Shown here: positions 1 to 5,916 of the stretch, one piece after another | How positions within the stretch are numbered: the stretch's first letter is position 1 | Layout: each line of letters begins with the position of its first letter | Source of the DNA: an uncultured Sporolactobacillus sp. | GTDB taxonomy: Bacteria > Bacillota > Bacilli > Bacillales > Sporolactobacillaceae | DNA length: 7,668 bases | Direction: 5' to 3' | Assembly: GCA_900543345.1 (NCBI GenBank) | Contig: UQRJ01000130.1 | Location: forward strand, 1-7,668 | Program-made: the position numbers and the translations under genes | Notes under the pieces: generated by a model | Databases searched by the model: none | What the model was told of the DNA's origin: nothing | What the model saw: the letters and a program-made list of their open reading frames with translations, nothing else

Positions 1-50
1 GATCTACACAAGGCTATTCGTCGGCAGCGTCAGATGTGTATAAGAGACAG
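1..50 (+). other. Illumina Nextera adapter (P5 side, not genomic)
   Basis: Bases 1-9 are the end of the P5 oligo (GATCTACAC), 10-17 are an 8-base index (AAGGCTAT), 18-31 are the Read 1 adapter arm (TCGTCGGCAGCGTC), and 32-50 are the Tn5 mosaic end AGATGTGTATAAGAGACAG. This is seen directly and matches the known library design. The genomic insert begins at about base 51. Confidence 0.98.
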
Positions 51-92
51 GGCCGTACCCGGTAATAAAATCAAGAATTGATACTCATCTTA

Positions 93-551
93 TCATGTTT
101 TTTTGTTCTGACGCTGGTCCAAATACAGTTCTACCTCATCTTGTGTTAATCTTCTAATTTGGGTGTGAGGGAATTCCAGATATTTTTCTCTTTGATAAAC
201 AGGCTTTTTCGGTTCACAAATTTTATCCTTATGCTTATGAAGATAGTCTGCCAATTTTTTTATCGTAGCAAAGATCTTATATGATTTCCTGCCCTTTTTA
301 TTAACAATTTCATAAATGCCACAATTTGTTTTTTCAGTCACATCGGCCGTGCGAAGATATAACTTAGCAACTTCCAATGATTTAAATGGAAAATTCCATC
401 GTTGCAGTCCTCGCTTTTCGTCGCTATTTATACAGATACATCTTCCGCAAGTGCCACAGATGTATTGCCGATGGTTTTCCAAACATTCTCTAGCGCCGAG
501 TAAGGGAGTTATTCGATTGTTGTCGCTATAGCATTCAGGACATTCTTTCAT
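93..551 (-). CDS. Cysteine-rich zinc-ribbon-like hypothetical protein
   Basis: This encodes 152 aa on the minus strand. The ATG at 551-549 is preceded by GGAGG (559-563) with a 7-nt spacer, which supports the start. The N-terminus is dense in cysteines: C4-x2-C7, C23, C32-x2-C35-x2-C38-x-C40, an arrangement that suggests one or two structural zinc (or other metal) sites. After it come a basic/aromatic segment around residues 46-68 (RGLQRWNFPFKSLEVAKLYL) and a lysine-rich C-terminal half with no membrane segment, so a cytosolic protein is likely. I recall similar conserved hypothetical proteins in Bacillota (a PLLGARECLEN motif followed by CGTCGRCICI), but no function is known to me. It lies downstream of the SRPBCC gene in the same orientation across a 71-nt gap that contains a possible own promoter. 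The gene appears intact, ending 42 bases before the adapter junction. Confidence 0.8.
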   Translation of the reverse strand: MKECPECYSDNNRITPLLGARECLENHRQYICGTCGRCICINSDEKRGLQRWNFPFKSLEVAKLYLRTADVTEKTNCGIYEIVNKKGRKSYKIFATIKKLADYLHKHKDKICEPKKPVYQREKYLEFPHTQIRRLTQDEVELYLDQRQNKKT

Positions 552-577
552 TTTGATTCCTCCAATACCATTTGCAA

Positions 578-606
578 ATTTTGTTGCGTGGTATCGATAT
601 TGTCAG
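578..606 (-). promoter_or_regulatory. Possible sigma-A promoter of the zinc-ribbon gene
   Basis: On the minus strand, CTGACA (606-601) is followed by a 17-nt spacer and CAAAAT (583-578). The -35 matches consensus at five of six positions and the -10 at four of six. It lies about 27 bases before the start codon, a sensible distance. It is a weak match in AT-rich DNA, so the call is tentative. Confidence 0.35.
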
Positions 607-622
607 CAGCTCCGCAATAAAG

Positions 623-1066
623 TTATTCGCGCGAACGTTTCGAACGTGAATCGTGATCCGCTTCACCCAATTTGCTTCTAAGATCATGGACATAGGTCAT
701 TTGCATTTTTTTTAAATTCATAAAAAAATAAGATAAAATTTCTACGACACGATTTTTAATATGGATATATTCGGTAAACTTGATGATAGTTCCTCCGGTT
801 GCGGTCTTCGTAAATTGGCCCGTCCAACTGCTGGTAAATCTTTGATTCATTATCGTAAATGCGTATGATTGACAAGTTACTTTCTTGGTAATTTTAAATT
901 TTGTTCTGAATCCCTCTGTAGTCTGTTCGATAAAGGCTTGTTCATTTTCCAATATCTCGACAGTAGTAAGATCAGTGCGCCAACTGAAATTCTCATTGTT
1001 TGTGACGACATCCCATACTTTTTGAATATCCGCAGAAAATTCCGCACTGATTTCTGATTTCCGCAA
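623..1066 (-). CDS. SRPBCC (polyketide cyclase/START-like) family protein
   Basis: This encodes 147 aa. The start chosen is TTG at 1066-1064, with AAGGAG at 1082-1077 ten nucleotides upstream; no in-frame ATG exists near the N-terminus. The opening residues fit the first beta strand and helix of the SRPBCC fold (KSEISAEFSADIQKVWDVVT, residues 3-22), followed by alternating strands (TTVEILENEQAFIEQTTEGF; SYAFTIMNQRFTSSWTGQF), a threonine/glycine turn, and a final long amphipathic helix from about residue 107. Proteins of this fold have a hydrophobic cavity and bind or transform lipid-like or aromatic ligands; the ligand cannot be inferred here. The C-terminal tail after residue 133 is unusually rich in charged residues and arginine (SRSKRSRE). 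There is no signal peptide, so it should be cytosolic. No clear promoter is visible between its start and the inverted repeat at 1153-1197. Confidence 0.75.
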   Translation of the reverse strand: MRKSEISAEFSADIQKVWDVVTNNENFSWRTDLTTVEILENEQAFIEQTTEGFRTKFKITKKVTCQSYAFTIMNQRFTSSWTGQFTKTATGGTIIKFTEYIHIKNRVVEILSYFFMNLKKMQMTYVHDLRSKLGEADHDSRSKRSRE

Positions 1067-1152
1067 TCCGGTTCAACTCCTTACTAATATGGTTGGTAGC
1101 ATTGCCAGCCGTTTCTGTTGATAGTGCGCACAAAGAATTAAGGCATCCAGTG

Positions 1153-1197
1153 AGGAAAATCGGCGTATTATGGAAATGGTCAGTAGCCGATTTTCTT
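1153..1197. terminator. Long inverted repeat, possible bidirectional terminator
   Basis: GAAAATCGGC (1155-1164) and GCCGATTTTC (1186-1195) are perfect 10-base complements, extendable by a G-U and an A-T pair to 12. The loop is 21 nt. The 3' arm runs into TTTTCTTT on the plus strand, and the 5' arm gives a TTTTCC run on the minus strand, so it could stop transcription in both directions. The long loop weakens the case. It lies in the otherwise gene-free stretch 1067-1279, in which I see nothing else convincing. Confidence 0.4.
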
Positions 1198-1279
1198 TGA
1201 TCAGGCTCAAATCCGTTTAAAAAAAATGGCTCGTTTCTGTGCGCTGAGTTTTTCGGCTTCCTCGTAAAACGCCGCTTGT

Positions 1280-1432
1280 TTAGCAGCGGAGCTGCTTACG
1301 ACACGGCAATATGTTGATTTGCTGCGGGGTTAAATGTTGCTGCGCATAGTGTTGATGGGTTAATTTGGCTGTTTTTGCATTCATACTGCGAACCAATTCA
1401 CTGATTAATCGGCAGTATTGTTGTTGATTCAT
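1280..1432 (-). pseudogene. Remnant of a MarR-like regulator (N-terminal part)
   Basis: From ATG 1432-1430 this reads 50 aa. The first ~42 residues look like the N-terminal dimerisation helix and first DNA-binding helix of MarR regulators (YCRLISELVRSMNAKTAKL, then LTPQQINIL, compare the usual LTxxQxxvL). Where the winged helix-turn-helix should follow, the frame gives only PCRKQLRC and stops. The next frame then stays open through a helix-like stretch (AAFYEEAEKLSAQKRAIFF) down to about 1220, which suggests a deletion and frameshift rather than a short functional gene. There is no ribosome binding site, and a TATAAT (1436-1431) overlaps the start codon. The family assignment rests on one short segment and is tentative. 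An in-frame extension up to 1510 is antisense to the MerR-like fragment and is not believed. Confidence 0.4.
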
Positions 1433-1444
1433 TATACTTGAGGG

Positions 1445-1657
1445 ATGATGTTCTTGACCAGGTTGAAAACAACCGGAATGAGTCTGGAAGAGATTAAACG
1501 TTATCTTCAACTTGCTGAAGCAGGACCGGCGTCAATTCCGCAGCGAATGGCGATTTTAAAGCGGCAGAAGGCAAGGATTCAGAACGACATCTCGCGCTTG
1601 CTGGCTATACAGAAAATTATTGATTATAAAATGAACCACTCAATGAAGCCCTCTTAA
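1445..1657 (+). pseudogene. C-terminal fragment of a MerR-family regulator
   Basis: The 70 codons match the second half of AdhR-type MerR regulators: FLTRLKTTGMSLEEIKRYLQ is the conserved region just after the DNA-binding domain, followed by the long dimerisation coiled coil (IPQRMAILKRQKARI and onward) and a natural-looking C-terminus at TAA 1655-1657. Intact family members are about 120-140 aa and begin with a winged helix-turn-helix of ~60 residues. That half is absent here: the frame is closed by TGA at 1439-1441 and I found no helix-turn-helix in any plus-strand frame upstream. The fragment could still make a peptide from ATG 1445 or 1448 (GAGGG lies 3 nt before the second), but it could not bind DNA on its own. 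A truncated pseudogene is the best reading. Confidence 0.65.
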
Positions 1658-1739
1658 ATCCGGATTTAAGCCATGTCCGCTGTGACCTTGATGAATAGCA
1701 AATGTTTACCGGTTTAAAAGCTGTGATGAAACTTTCGCC

Positions 1740-1910
1740 ATGTCTCTGCACGGGAATGGATGGACTAAGGATGAAAAACTATCACTCAAGCAGTACAAAC
1801 AATTGGTGGATCTGTCAAATAGCCGGTATTTTAACACGGCCCGATTCGCAGTCCAGTTCGCCCTTCATGGTGATTTTCGCCAAAATGTGAGGCAATTTTT
1901 CTTATCCTGA
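1740..1910 (+). pseudogene. Unrecognised coding-like fragment
   Basis: A plus-strand frame open from 1695 to TGA 1908-1910 gives, from ATG 1740, a 56-aa product. Its first 35 residues have protein-like composition (GWTKDEKLSLKQYKQLVDL). The last third is antisense to the 3' end of the fra-like gene and is probably meaningless. There is no ribosome binding site before the ATG, and I do not recognise the family. It is most likely the remains of a gene cut by the rearrangement that left the MerR-like and MarR-like pieces next door; chance openness cannot be excluded. Nothing else is visible in 1658-1864. Confidence 0.25.
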
Positions 1911-2242
1911 ATATTAAAAACGATAATTTTTTCAAGTAATGCAAAATCGACCGGGCGGTCCCACGGGAAACGTACCAACATCTTGCTGTGGTCGTATCCG
2001 GCCCGGACAATATCATCGGAAAAACGATCAATTCCCGCTTTTTCGGGAGAAGCGGCCAAATGATGCTTGGCCACGCTAAAGGCGATAATAAATGTACCGT
2101 GATCGGTGAACATCGGTTGGTTCCACTTCATTTCCGGCACTAAATCCGGAAATTTTTTAGTGACCCAATTCAGCACTTCTTCTGTTCGCATCTTGTGTGG
2201 CGGGTGATCAATGCGCGCTAGATATTTTGCGAAAACTTCCAA
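1865..2242 (-). CDS. fra: Frataxin-like iron chaperone, Fra/YdhG type (DUF1801)
   Basis: This encodes 125 aa, close to the length of Bacillus subtilis Fra. The start is TTG at 2242-2240, with a GGGGGG tract at 2254-2249 six nucleotides upstream; this gives the family-typical opening MEVFAKYL. Family features seen are RTEEVLNWVTKKFPDLVPEM (residues 19-38), the MKWNQPMF segment with HGTFIIAFSVAKHHLAASPE after it, and a terminal helix containing FNIQDK. Fra-type proteins have a frataxin fold, bind iron through acidic side chains and are proposed to pass it to Fe-S cluster assembly and haem synthesis in the cytosol. The product has no signal peptide or membrane segment. It faces away from the iron uptake operon, 566 bp distant, and both fit one theme of iron supply. 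An AT-rich dyad lies 33 bases upstream of the start. I identify the family from memory of its sequence; orthology to Fra is likely but unproven. Confidence 0.85.
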   Translation of the reverse strand: MEVFAKYLARIDHPPHKMRTEEVLNWVTKKFPDLVPEMKWNQPMFTDHGTFIIAFSVAKHHLAASPEKAGIDRFSDDIVRAGYDHSKMLVRFPWDRPVDFALLEKIIVFNIQDKKNCLTFWRKSP

Positions 2243-2269
2243 GTTGTACCCCCCAAAGTGAATTTGTAA

Positions 2270-2518
2270 TTTGAAGTAAATTCAATTTACCGTTTATTTT
2301 ATCTTATCGCAAAGTGCAATGTCCATCATCAAAATGCTATATCTGTTCAATGTGTTCCGGCCGGCAAAAAACTGAATAGCATGAATGCCTACTTCCGGTG
2401 CTTGGCAGGCTATCCGTTTCTGACAATGATTGGTTGTGTAGGTGTTAATGAGAAGGGCGTCGATGCTGTGCTTAATAGTTATGACGCGCATCAAGCCGCC
2501 GCAGGAATGATTTTCTGA
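2270..2518 (+). pseudogene. Orphan gene fragment ending at a terminator, possibly C45/NTN-hydrolase-like
   Basis: A plus-strand frame is open from 2270 to TGA 2516-2518 (about 82 codons). The first ATG is at 2381, giving 45 aa, and has no ribosome binding site. The segment GCVGVNEKGVDAVLNS (about residues 19-34 from that ATG) recalls the G-x-N-x-x-G-x-x-x-x-L-N-S strand-turn of peptidase C45/choloylglycine-type NTN hydrolases. This is a weak resemblance from memory, not an identification. The terminator starting four bases after the stop argues that transcription once ran, or still runs, on this strand. It is best read as an internal or 3' piece of a lost gene. The opposing minus-strand ORF (2294-2494) has no supporting signal. 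Confidence 0.3.
2276..2290. promoter_or_regulatory. Perfect 7-1-7 palindrome upstream of fra, candidate operator
   Basis: GTAAATTCAATTTAC is a perfect dyad of two 7-base arms around one C. A second overlapping dyad pairs TGAATTT (2259-2265) with AAATTCA (2278-2284). The 7-1-7 geometry is the one used by Fur-family regulators (Fur, PerR, Zur), but the bases match none of their Bacillus consensus sites well. On the minus strand a possible promoter (TTGCGA, 17-nt spacer, TAAATT) overlaps it, which would suit an operator. AT-rich DNA makes chance palindromes common, so confidence is low. Confidence 0.35.
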
Positions 2519-2521
2519 ATG

Positions 2522-2546
2522 AAGGAGGGGAGACCCCTCTTTTTTT
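2522..2546 (+). terminator. Intrinsic (rho-independent) terminator
   Basis: GAGGGG (2525-2530), loop AGA, CCCCTC (2534-2539) and then seven T residues (2540-2546). The stem can extend by G-U and two A-T pairs into the T run. This is the classic form and points along the plus strand. It closes off the orphan fragment and insulates the iron operon promoter downstream. The following stretch 2547-2662 holds no gene, only a GC-rich patch with the small dyad GTTCCGGGAAC (2560-2570). Confidence 0.88.
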
Positions 2547-2662
2547 GTTTAGCGGCGGCGTTCCGGGAACCGAACCCCGTCCGGCAGTATAGGGACAATT
2601 AAGTAAATCTAACCATATGATAGCGATCAATCACTGCCTTTTTTTCAATGAATGGCTAGCGA

Positions 2663-2691
2663 TTGACAAGAAAGTTTTAACAAAGTATGAT
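2663..2691 (+). promoter_or_regulatory. Sigma-A promoter of the siderophore uptake operon
   Basis: TTGACA (2663-2668), a 17-nt spacer, and TATGAT (2686-2691): a perfect -35 and a five-of-six -10 at ideal spacing. The predicted transcription start is near 2698, inside the Fur box, giving a leader of about 110 nt before the first gene. Confidence 0.88.
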
Positions 2692-2694
2692 AAT

Positions 2695-2715
2695 TGATAA
2701 TGATAATCATTGAGA
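2695..2715. promoter_or_regulatory. Fur box
   Basis: The 21 bases match the classical Fur site at about 18 positions. They read as two overlapping 7-1-7 motifs offset by six: TGATAATGATAATCA (2695-2709, 14 of 15 against TGATAATnATTATCA) and a weaker TGATAATCATTGAGA (2701-2715). An extra TGATAAT half-site lies at 2688-2694, within the -10 region. Iron-loaded Fur here would cover the transcription start and block the promoter, so the operon should be induced by iron starvation. Confidence 0.92.
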
Positions 2716-2726
2716 AAGGGGAGGCG

Positions 2727-2783
2727 ATGCACCTGTCGAGCATGTTTTCTCTCAACAATATCATGACGATCAAGACAACATAG
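2727..2783 (+). CDS. Possible 18-aa leader peptide before the binding-protein gene
   Basis: In the transcript leader, an ATG at 2727 opens MHLSSMFSLNNIMTIKTT, ending at TAG 2781-2783, 25 bases before the lipoprotein start. AAAGGGGAGG (2715-2724) lies just upstream, but its GGAGG ends only two bases from the ATG, which is closer than usual. It could be a real leader ORF that modulates downstream translation, or simply a chance ORF. No runs of a single amino acid, and no alternative hairpins, are obvious. Confidence 0.25.
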   Translation: MHLSSMFSLNNIMTIKTT

Positions 2784-2808
2784 ATCAATATTACAGGGGG
2801 ACTTACAT

Positions 2809-3858
2809 ATGTCTGAAAAGCGTCAAGGGTCATTGATGGTGCTGCTGCTGCTCGCAGCGCTTCTTGCCCTAATCGGTTGTTCAAGTCAATCTTCATCCAA
2901 GTCCGGCGGAACAACGACGGCCACGAGTGTTAAATCGGCTTCCGGTTATCCGATTAAAATTAAACACGCGTTAGGCGAAACGGTTATTAAGCAGAAGCCC
3001 AAACGAGTCGTGACAATTCAATGGGGGAATCAGGATATCGCCTTGGCCCTCGGTGTTGTGCCCGTCGGTTTTTCGGCGGCCAACTTCGGTGTACAAGACG
3101 GCAGCGGTTTACTGCCTTGGACGGCGAAAAGGTTAAAGCAGCTGGATGTCAAACATCCTCATGTCTTCCAAGATACGGACGGTCTTGATTTTGAAGCGAT
3201 TGCGGCTGCCAAGCCGGATGTCATCCTTGCCGCCTATTCCGGCATCACGAAGGAAGATTATCAGACACTTTCGAAGATTGCTCCGGTAGTTGCCTATCCC
3301 AAGGCACCGTGGACGACAACTTGGCGAGAACAGGTCAGATTGGATGCTGCCGGGATGGGGATGAAAGCACAGGGTGAAAAACTCATTAAAGATACGGAAA
3401 AGCTGATTCATGAAAAATTACGCCATTACCCACAGCTGAAGGGAAAAAAGGTTGCATGGGTAAATTTCTCGGCGAAAGACTTATCGAAAGTGCAGATCTA
3501 TACACCGATTGATTCACGTGCCGCGTTCTTACATGAATTAGGCTTGGATTACCCGCAGAGTGTGACGAAACAAATTAAAAATTCGAACAGTTATTCTTTG
3601 CAATTAAGTGCGGAACATGTCGATGCGCTTAATGACGCCGATATCATTGTCGGGTACGGCGACGAGCAATTGTATCAAGCGATTAAAAAAGACCCGTTAT
3701 TAGGAAAAATTCCGGCGGTAAAAAGAGGTTCGGTTGCCTTTATCGAGAGCAATACACCGCTGGTAGCCGCGGGGACGCCGACGCCGCTTTCGATTGATTA
3801 TACGATTGACGATTACTTGAAACGTTTGGGCAAAGCAGCTGATCGGATCGATGACTGA
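2809..3858 (+). CDS. Iron-siderophore ABC transporter substrate-binding lipoprotein
   Basis: This 349-aa protein captures an Fe(III)-siderophore outside the membrane and delivers it to the permeases. The start ATG 2809 has AGGGGGA (2795-2801) seven nucleotides upstream. Residues 1-24 form a lipoprotein signal: basic start, hydrophobic core and lipobox L-I-G-C with C24 as the lipidation site. A Ser/Gly/Thr-rich linker (25-46) follows. The type III periplasmic-binding fold (FhuD/FepB/BtuF-like) starts near 47, with KRVVTI (65-70), the ligand-lobe signature DFEAIAAAKPDVILA (127-141), a connecting helix around 190-210 and a second lobe to the end. Length is as expected for the family. The last codons overlap the first permease by 8 nt, and Fur should repress the operon. 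The specific siderophore cannot be read from sequence; Bacillus YfiY-type carboxylate/hydroxamate binders are the closest class I recall. Confidence 0.93.
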   Translation: MSEKRQGSLMVLLLLAALLALIGCSSQSSSKSGGTTTATSVKSASGYPIKIKHALGETVIKQKPKRVVTIQWGNQDIALALGVVPVGFSAANFGVQDGSGLLPWTAKRLKQLDVKHPHVFQDTDGLDFEAIAAAKPDVILAAYSGITKEDYQTLSKIAPVVAYPKAPWTTTWREQVRLDAAGMGMKAQGEKLIKDTEKLIHEKLRHYPQLKGKKVAWVNFSAKDLSKVQIYTPIDSRAAFLHELGLDYPQSVTKQIKNSNSYSLQLSAEHVDALNDADIIVGYGDEQLYQAIKKDPLLGKIPAVKRGSVAFIESNTPLVAAGTPTPLSIDYTIDDYLKRLGKAADRIDD

Positions 3859-4891
3859 GTATTCGCTTGCAACACAGCAACAACCGAATCTGCATAGTCC
3901 CAAGCGTTTTAAGCTGGCGGTGACTGTCGCTGCGATTTTACTTATTGTGTCGGTGGTCGCTTCGATTGCGTTAGGTGCTCGTGATGTCGGCTTTCACGAC
4001 ATCGTGGCCGGTTTGTTTAACCGGACCGACGATTCATATGCGGCCGATATTGTCCGTAAGCGCATTTCACGGACGGTTTTCAGCTTGTGTTGTGGAACGG
4101 CTTTAGGAGCGGCCGGCGCGCTGATGCAAGCCGTTACGCGAAATCCATTGGCCGATCCCAGTATATTGGGGGTGAATAGCGGTGCCGCTCTATTTGTCAT
4201 ATGCGGGCTCACGTTCTTAAATATCGGGACGGCAAACCAGTATATTTGGTTGGCATTGATCGGTGCGTCCTTGACGGCAATCTTCGTATTCAGCATCGGA
4301 TCGCTGGGCAGAGGCGGAGCAACGCCGATTAAACTGCTATTGGCCGGGGCAGCTACAAGTGCGGCCCTCTCATCGCTTGTCACAGCGATTATGATTCCCC
4401 ATACCTATGCGATGGATCAATTCCGTTTTTGGCAATTAGGCAGTGTCGGTTCCGCAACTTGGAGTGCGATCGCGACGTTTCTGCCCTTCCTGACGATGGG
4501 TCTGCTGATCGCGTTTTTGACGGCACCGGCACTGAATGCACTGACCCTGGGGGATGATGTGGCGGCGGGACTCGGCATCCGGCCGGGATTTCTGCGTGTG
4601 GGTGCGGCCGCCGGCGGTGTCATTCTGTGCGGAGCTACGACGGCATTGGCCGGTCCGATCGGCTTTATCGGTCTTTTAGCGACACATATAGTGCGTCTTG
4701 TGCTCGGATCCGACTTGCGATTTTTGCTTCCCATGTCGGCTGCCGCCGGAGCCATTATTTTGACACTGGCCGATGTTGTCGGGCGGTTGATCGCCGGTTC
4801 CGGGGAACTCGAAGTCGGTGTGGTGACGGCTTTTATCGGCGCACCGATACTGATTATATTTGCCAGAAAAGCGAAAGTGCGGTCATTATGA
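3851..4891 (+). CDS. FecCD-family siderophore ABC transporter permease (first)
   Basis: This 346-aa integral membrane protein forms one half of the translocation channel. ATG 3851 lies inside the binding-protein gene, the overlap being ATGACTGA, so translation is probably coupled; there is no strong ribosome binding site of its own. A basic N-terminal tail (1-20) leads into the first membrane segment (about 21-43), and around ten hydrophobic segments follow, as in BtuC. Family signatures are RNPLADPSILGVNSGAA (97-113), LTLGDDVAAGLGI (231-243), GPIGFIGLLATHIVR (268-282) and ELEVGVVTAFIGAPILI (319-335). The cytoplasmic coupling region (231-243) that contacts the ATPase is intact. Two small departures are visible: the usual P-H-x-x-R after GLxx reads T-H-x-x-R, and the usual E-x-P-V-G reads E-L-E-V-G. 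Neither suggests loss of function. The gene overlaps the second permease by 4 nt (ATGA). Confidence 0.93.
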   Translation: MTEYSLATQQQPNLHSPKRFKLAVTVAAILLIVSVVASIALGARDVGFHDIVAGLFNRTDDSYAADIVRKRISRTVFSLCCGTALGAAGALMQAVTRNPLADPSILGVNSGAALFVICGLTFLNIGTANQYIWLALIGASLTAIFVFSIGSLGRGGATPIKLLLAGAATSAALSSLVTAIMIPHTYAMDQFRFWQLGSVGSATWSAIATFLPFLTMGLLIAFLTAPALNALTLGDDVAAGLGIRPGFLRVGAAAGGVILCGATTALAGPIGFIGLLATHIVRLVLGSDLRFLLPMSAAAGAIILTLADVVGRLIAGSGELEVGVVTAFIGAPILIIFARKAKVRSL

Positions 4892-5916
4892 AGGAGAAAT
4901 CATCATTAATTTTGCGCGGGCTGCGGCAACGACGGCGGCGATGGATCATAGTTACCGGATTGCTAAGCGTTTTGGCTGGCACGCTTTGCTGCGCCATGCT
5001 GTTATTTGGCGATAAAATTTACCCGATTGAGGAAATCGTTGCCTCCCTTTTTGGGCGGCAAATCGCCGGTATCTCGTTTATCGTGATTACTCTCCGCCTG
5101 CCGCGAATGCTGGCAGGACTCTTTGCCGGTTTCGCGTTCGGCGTCGCCGGTTACCTTTTTCAGACGATATTGCGCAATCCGCTGGCCAATCCGAACGTAC
5201 TGGGCATTACATCCGGTTCCAGCGCTGCGGCAGTGTTATGTATGACCGTCTTGCATACGAGCGACACGATGGTCTCCGTCGCTTCGATTATCGCCGGATT
5301 TGCAACCGTTATGATCATGTACGGGCTGTCCCGGGGAGAGTCTTTTTCAATCGGCCGTTTAATTCTAATCGGCATTGCTATGCAGGCGATGCTTGATGCA
5401 GTCATTTCCTACCTGCTGCTTGCAAGTGCCCAGCAGGATCTGCCGGCCGCACTGCAATGGCTTAGCGGCAGTCTGAACGGCGTACAAATAGAGAAATTAC
5501 CGTCCTTAATCGTGACGGTTATCTTCTTGACGGTCGTTGCCATCTTATTCGGAAAAAGTTTAACAACCCTGGCACTCGGTGAGGAAATAGCCATTTCTCT
5601 CGGCGTTGCTGTAAATCAAACAAGGATTCTGCTAGTTGTCAGTTCGGTTTTGCTGATCGCCATGGCTACAGCCGTTACCGGTCCAATTGCTTTTATTTCA
5701 TTCCTGGCCGGACCGATTGCGAATCGCTTGGCGGGTATCGGTTTTTCCAATATCATACCGGCAGGCCTCGTCGGCGCCGATCTTGTCTTACTGGCAGATT
5801 TAACCGGTCAATTTGCTTTTGCCTATCGATTTCCGGTTGGAGTCGTTACGGGATTGTTAGGAGCGCCCTATCTCATCTGGTTATTAATCCGAATGAACCG
5901 CGAGGGAGCATTATGA
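4888..5916 (+). CDS. FecCD-family siderophore ABC transporter permease (second)
   Basis: This 342-aa partner permease completes the channel heterodimer. The frame is open further upstream (to 4627), but that part is antisense-free shadow of the first permease; ATG 4888 overlaps that gene's TGA as ATGA, the standard coupled arrangement. A very basic patch (RQRRRR, 13-18) precedes the first membrane segment (about 20-40), giving positive-inside topology. Signatures are RNPLANPNVLGITSGSSAA (96-114), LALGEEIAISLGV (228-240, the ATPase coupling region), GPIAFISFLAGPIANR (265-280) and RFPVGVVTGLLGAPYLI (314-330). An AAGGAG lies directly after the ATG (4891-4896), so a secondary start at TTG 4912 is conceivable but its 15-nt spacing is long. 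The stop TGA overlaps yet another ATG (5913), marking the site of a third cistron that is now only a stub. Confidence 0.92.
   Translation: MKEKSSLILRGLRQRRRRWIIVTGLLSVLAGTLCCAMLLFGDKIYPIEEIVASLFGRQIAGISFIVITLRLPRMLAGLFAGFAFGVAGYLFQTILRNPLANPNVLGITSGSSAAAVLCMTVLHTSDTMVSVASIIAGFATVMIMYGLSRGESFSIGRLILIGIAMQAMLDAVISYLLLASAQQDLPAALQWLSGSLNGVQIEKLPSLIVTVIFLTVVAILFGKSLTTLALGEEIAISLGVAVNQTRILLVVSSVLLIAMATAVTGPIAFISFLAGPIANRLAGIGFSNIIPAGLVGADLVLLADLTGQFAFAYRFPVGVVTGLLGAPYLIWLLIRMNREGAL

Noticed and set aside
1433..1510. Minus-strand extension of the MarR-like piece to an ATG at 1510
   Set aside because: It is wholly antisense to the well-recognised MerR fragment and has unlikely composition.
2294..2494. 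66-codon minus-strand ORF
   Set aside because: It has no ribosome binding site and no recognisable motif; the terminator and open frame point to the plus strand.
2550..2600. T-arm-like sequence on the minus strand (GGGGTTCGGTTCC, 2578-2566) hinting at a tRNA remnant
   Set aside because: The loop lacks the conserved A at position 58, the stem pairs poorly, and no anticodon or acceptor arm can be built around it.
2645..2914. 89-codon minus-strand ORF across the Fur box and the start of the lipoprotein gene
   Set aside because: It is antisense to a clear promoter, operator and signal peptide, with no support of its own.
4627..4887. Upstream extension of the second permease frame by 87 codons
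   Set aside because: It overlaps the conserved end of the first permease in another frame, and family alignment and the ATGA overlap favour ATG 4888.
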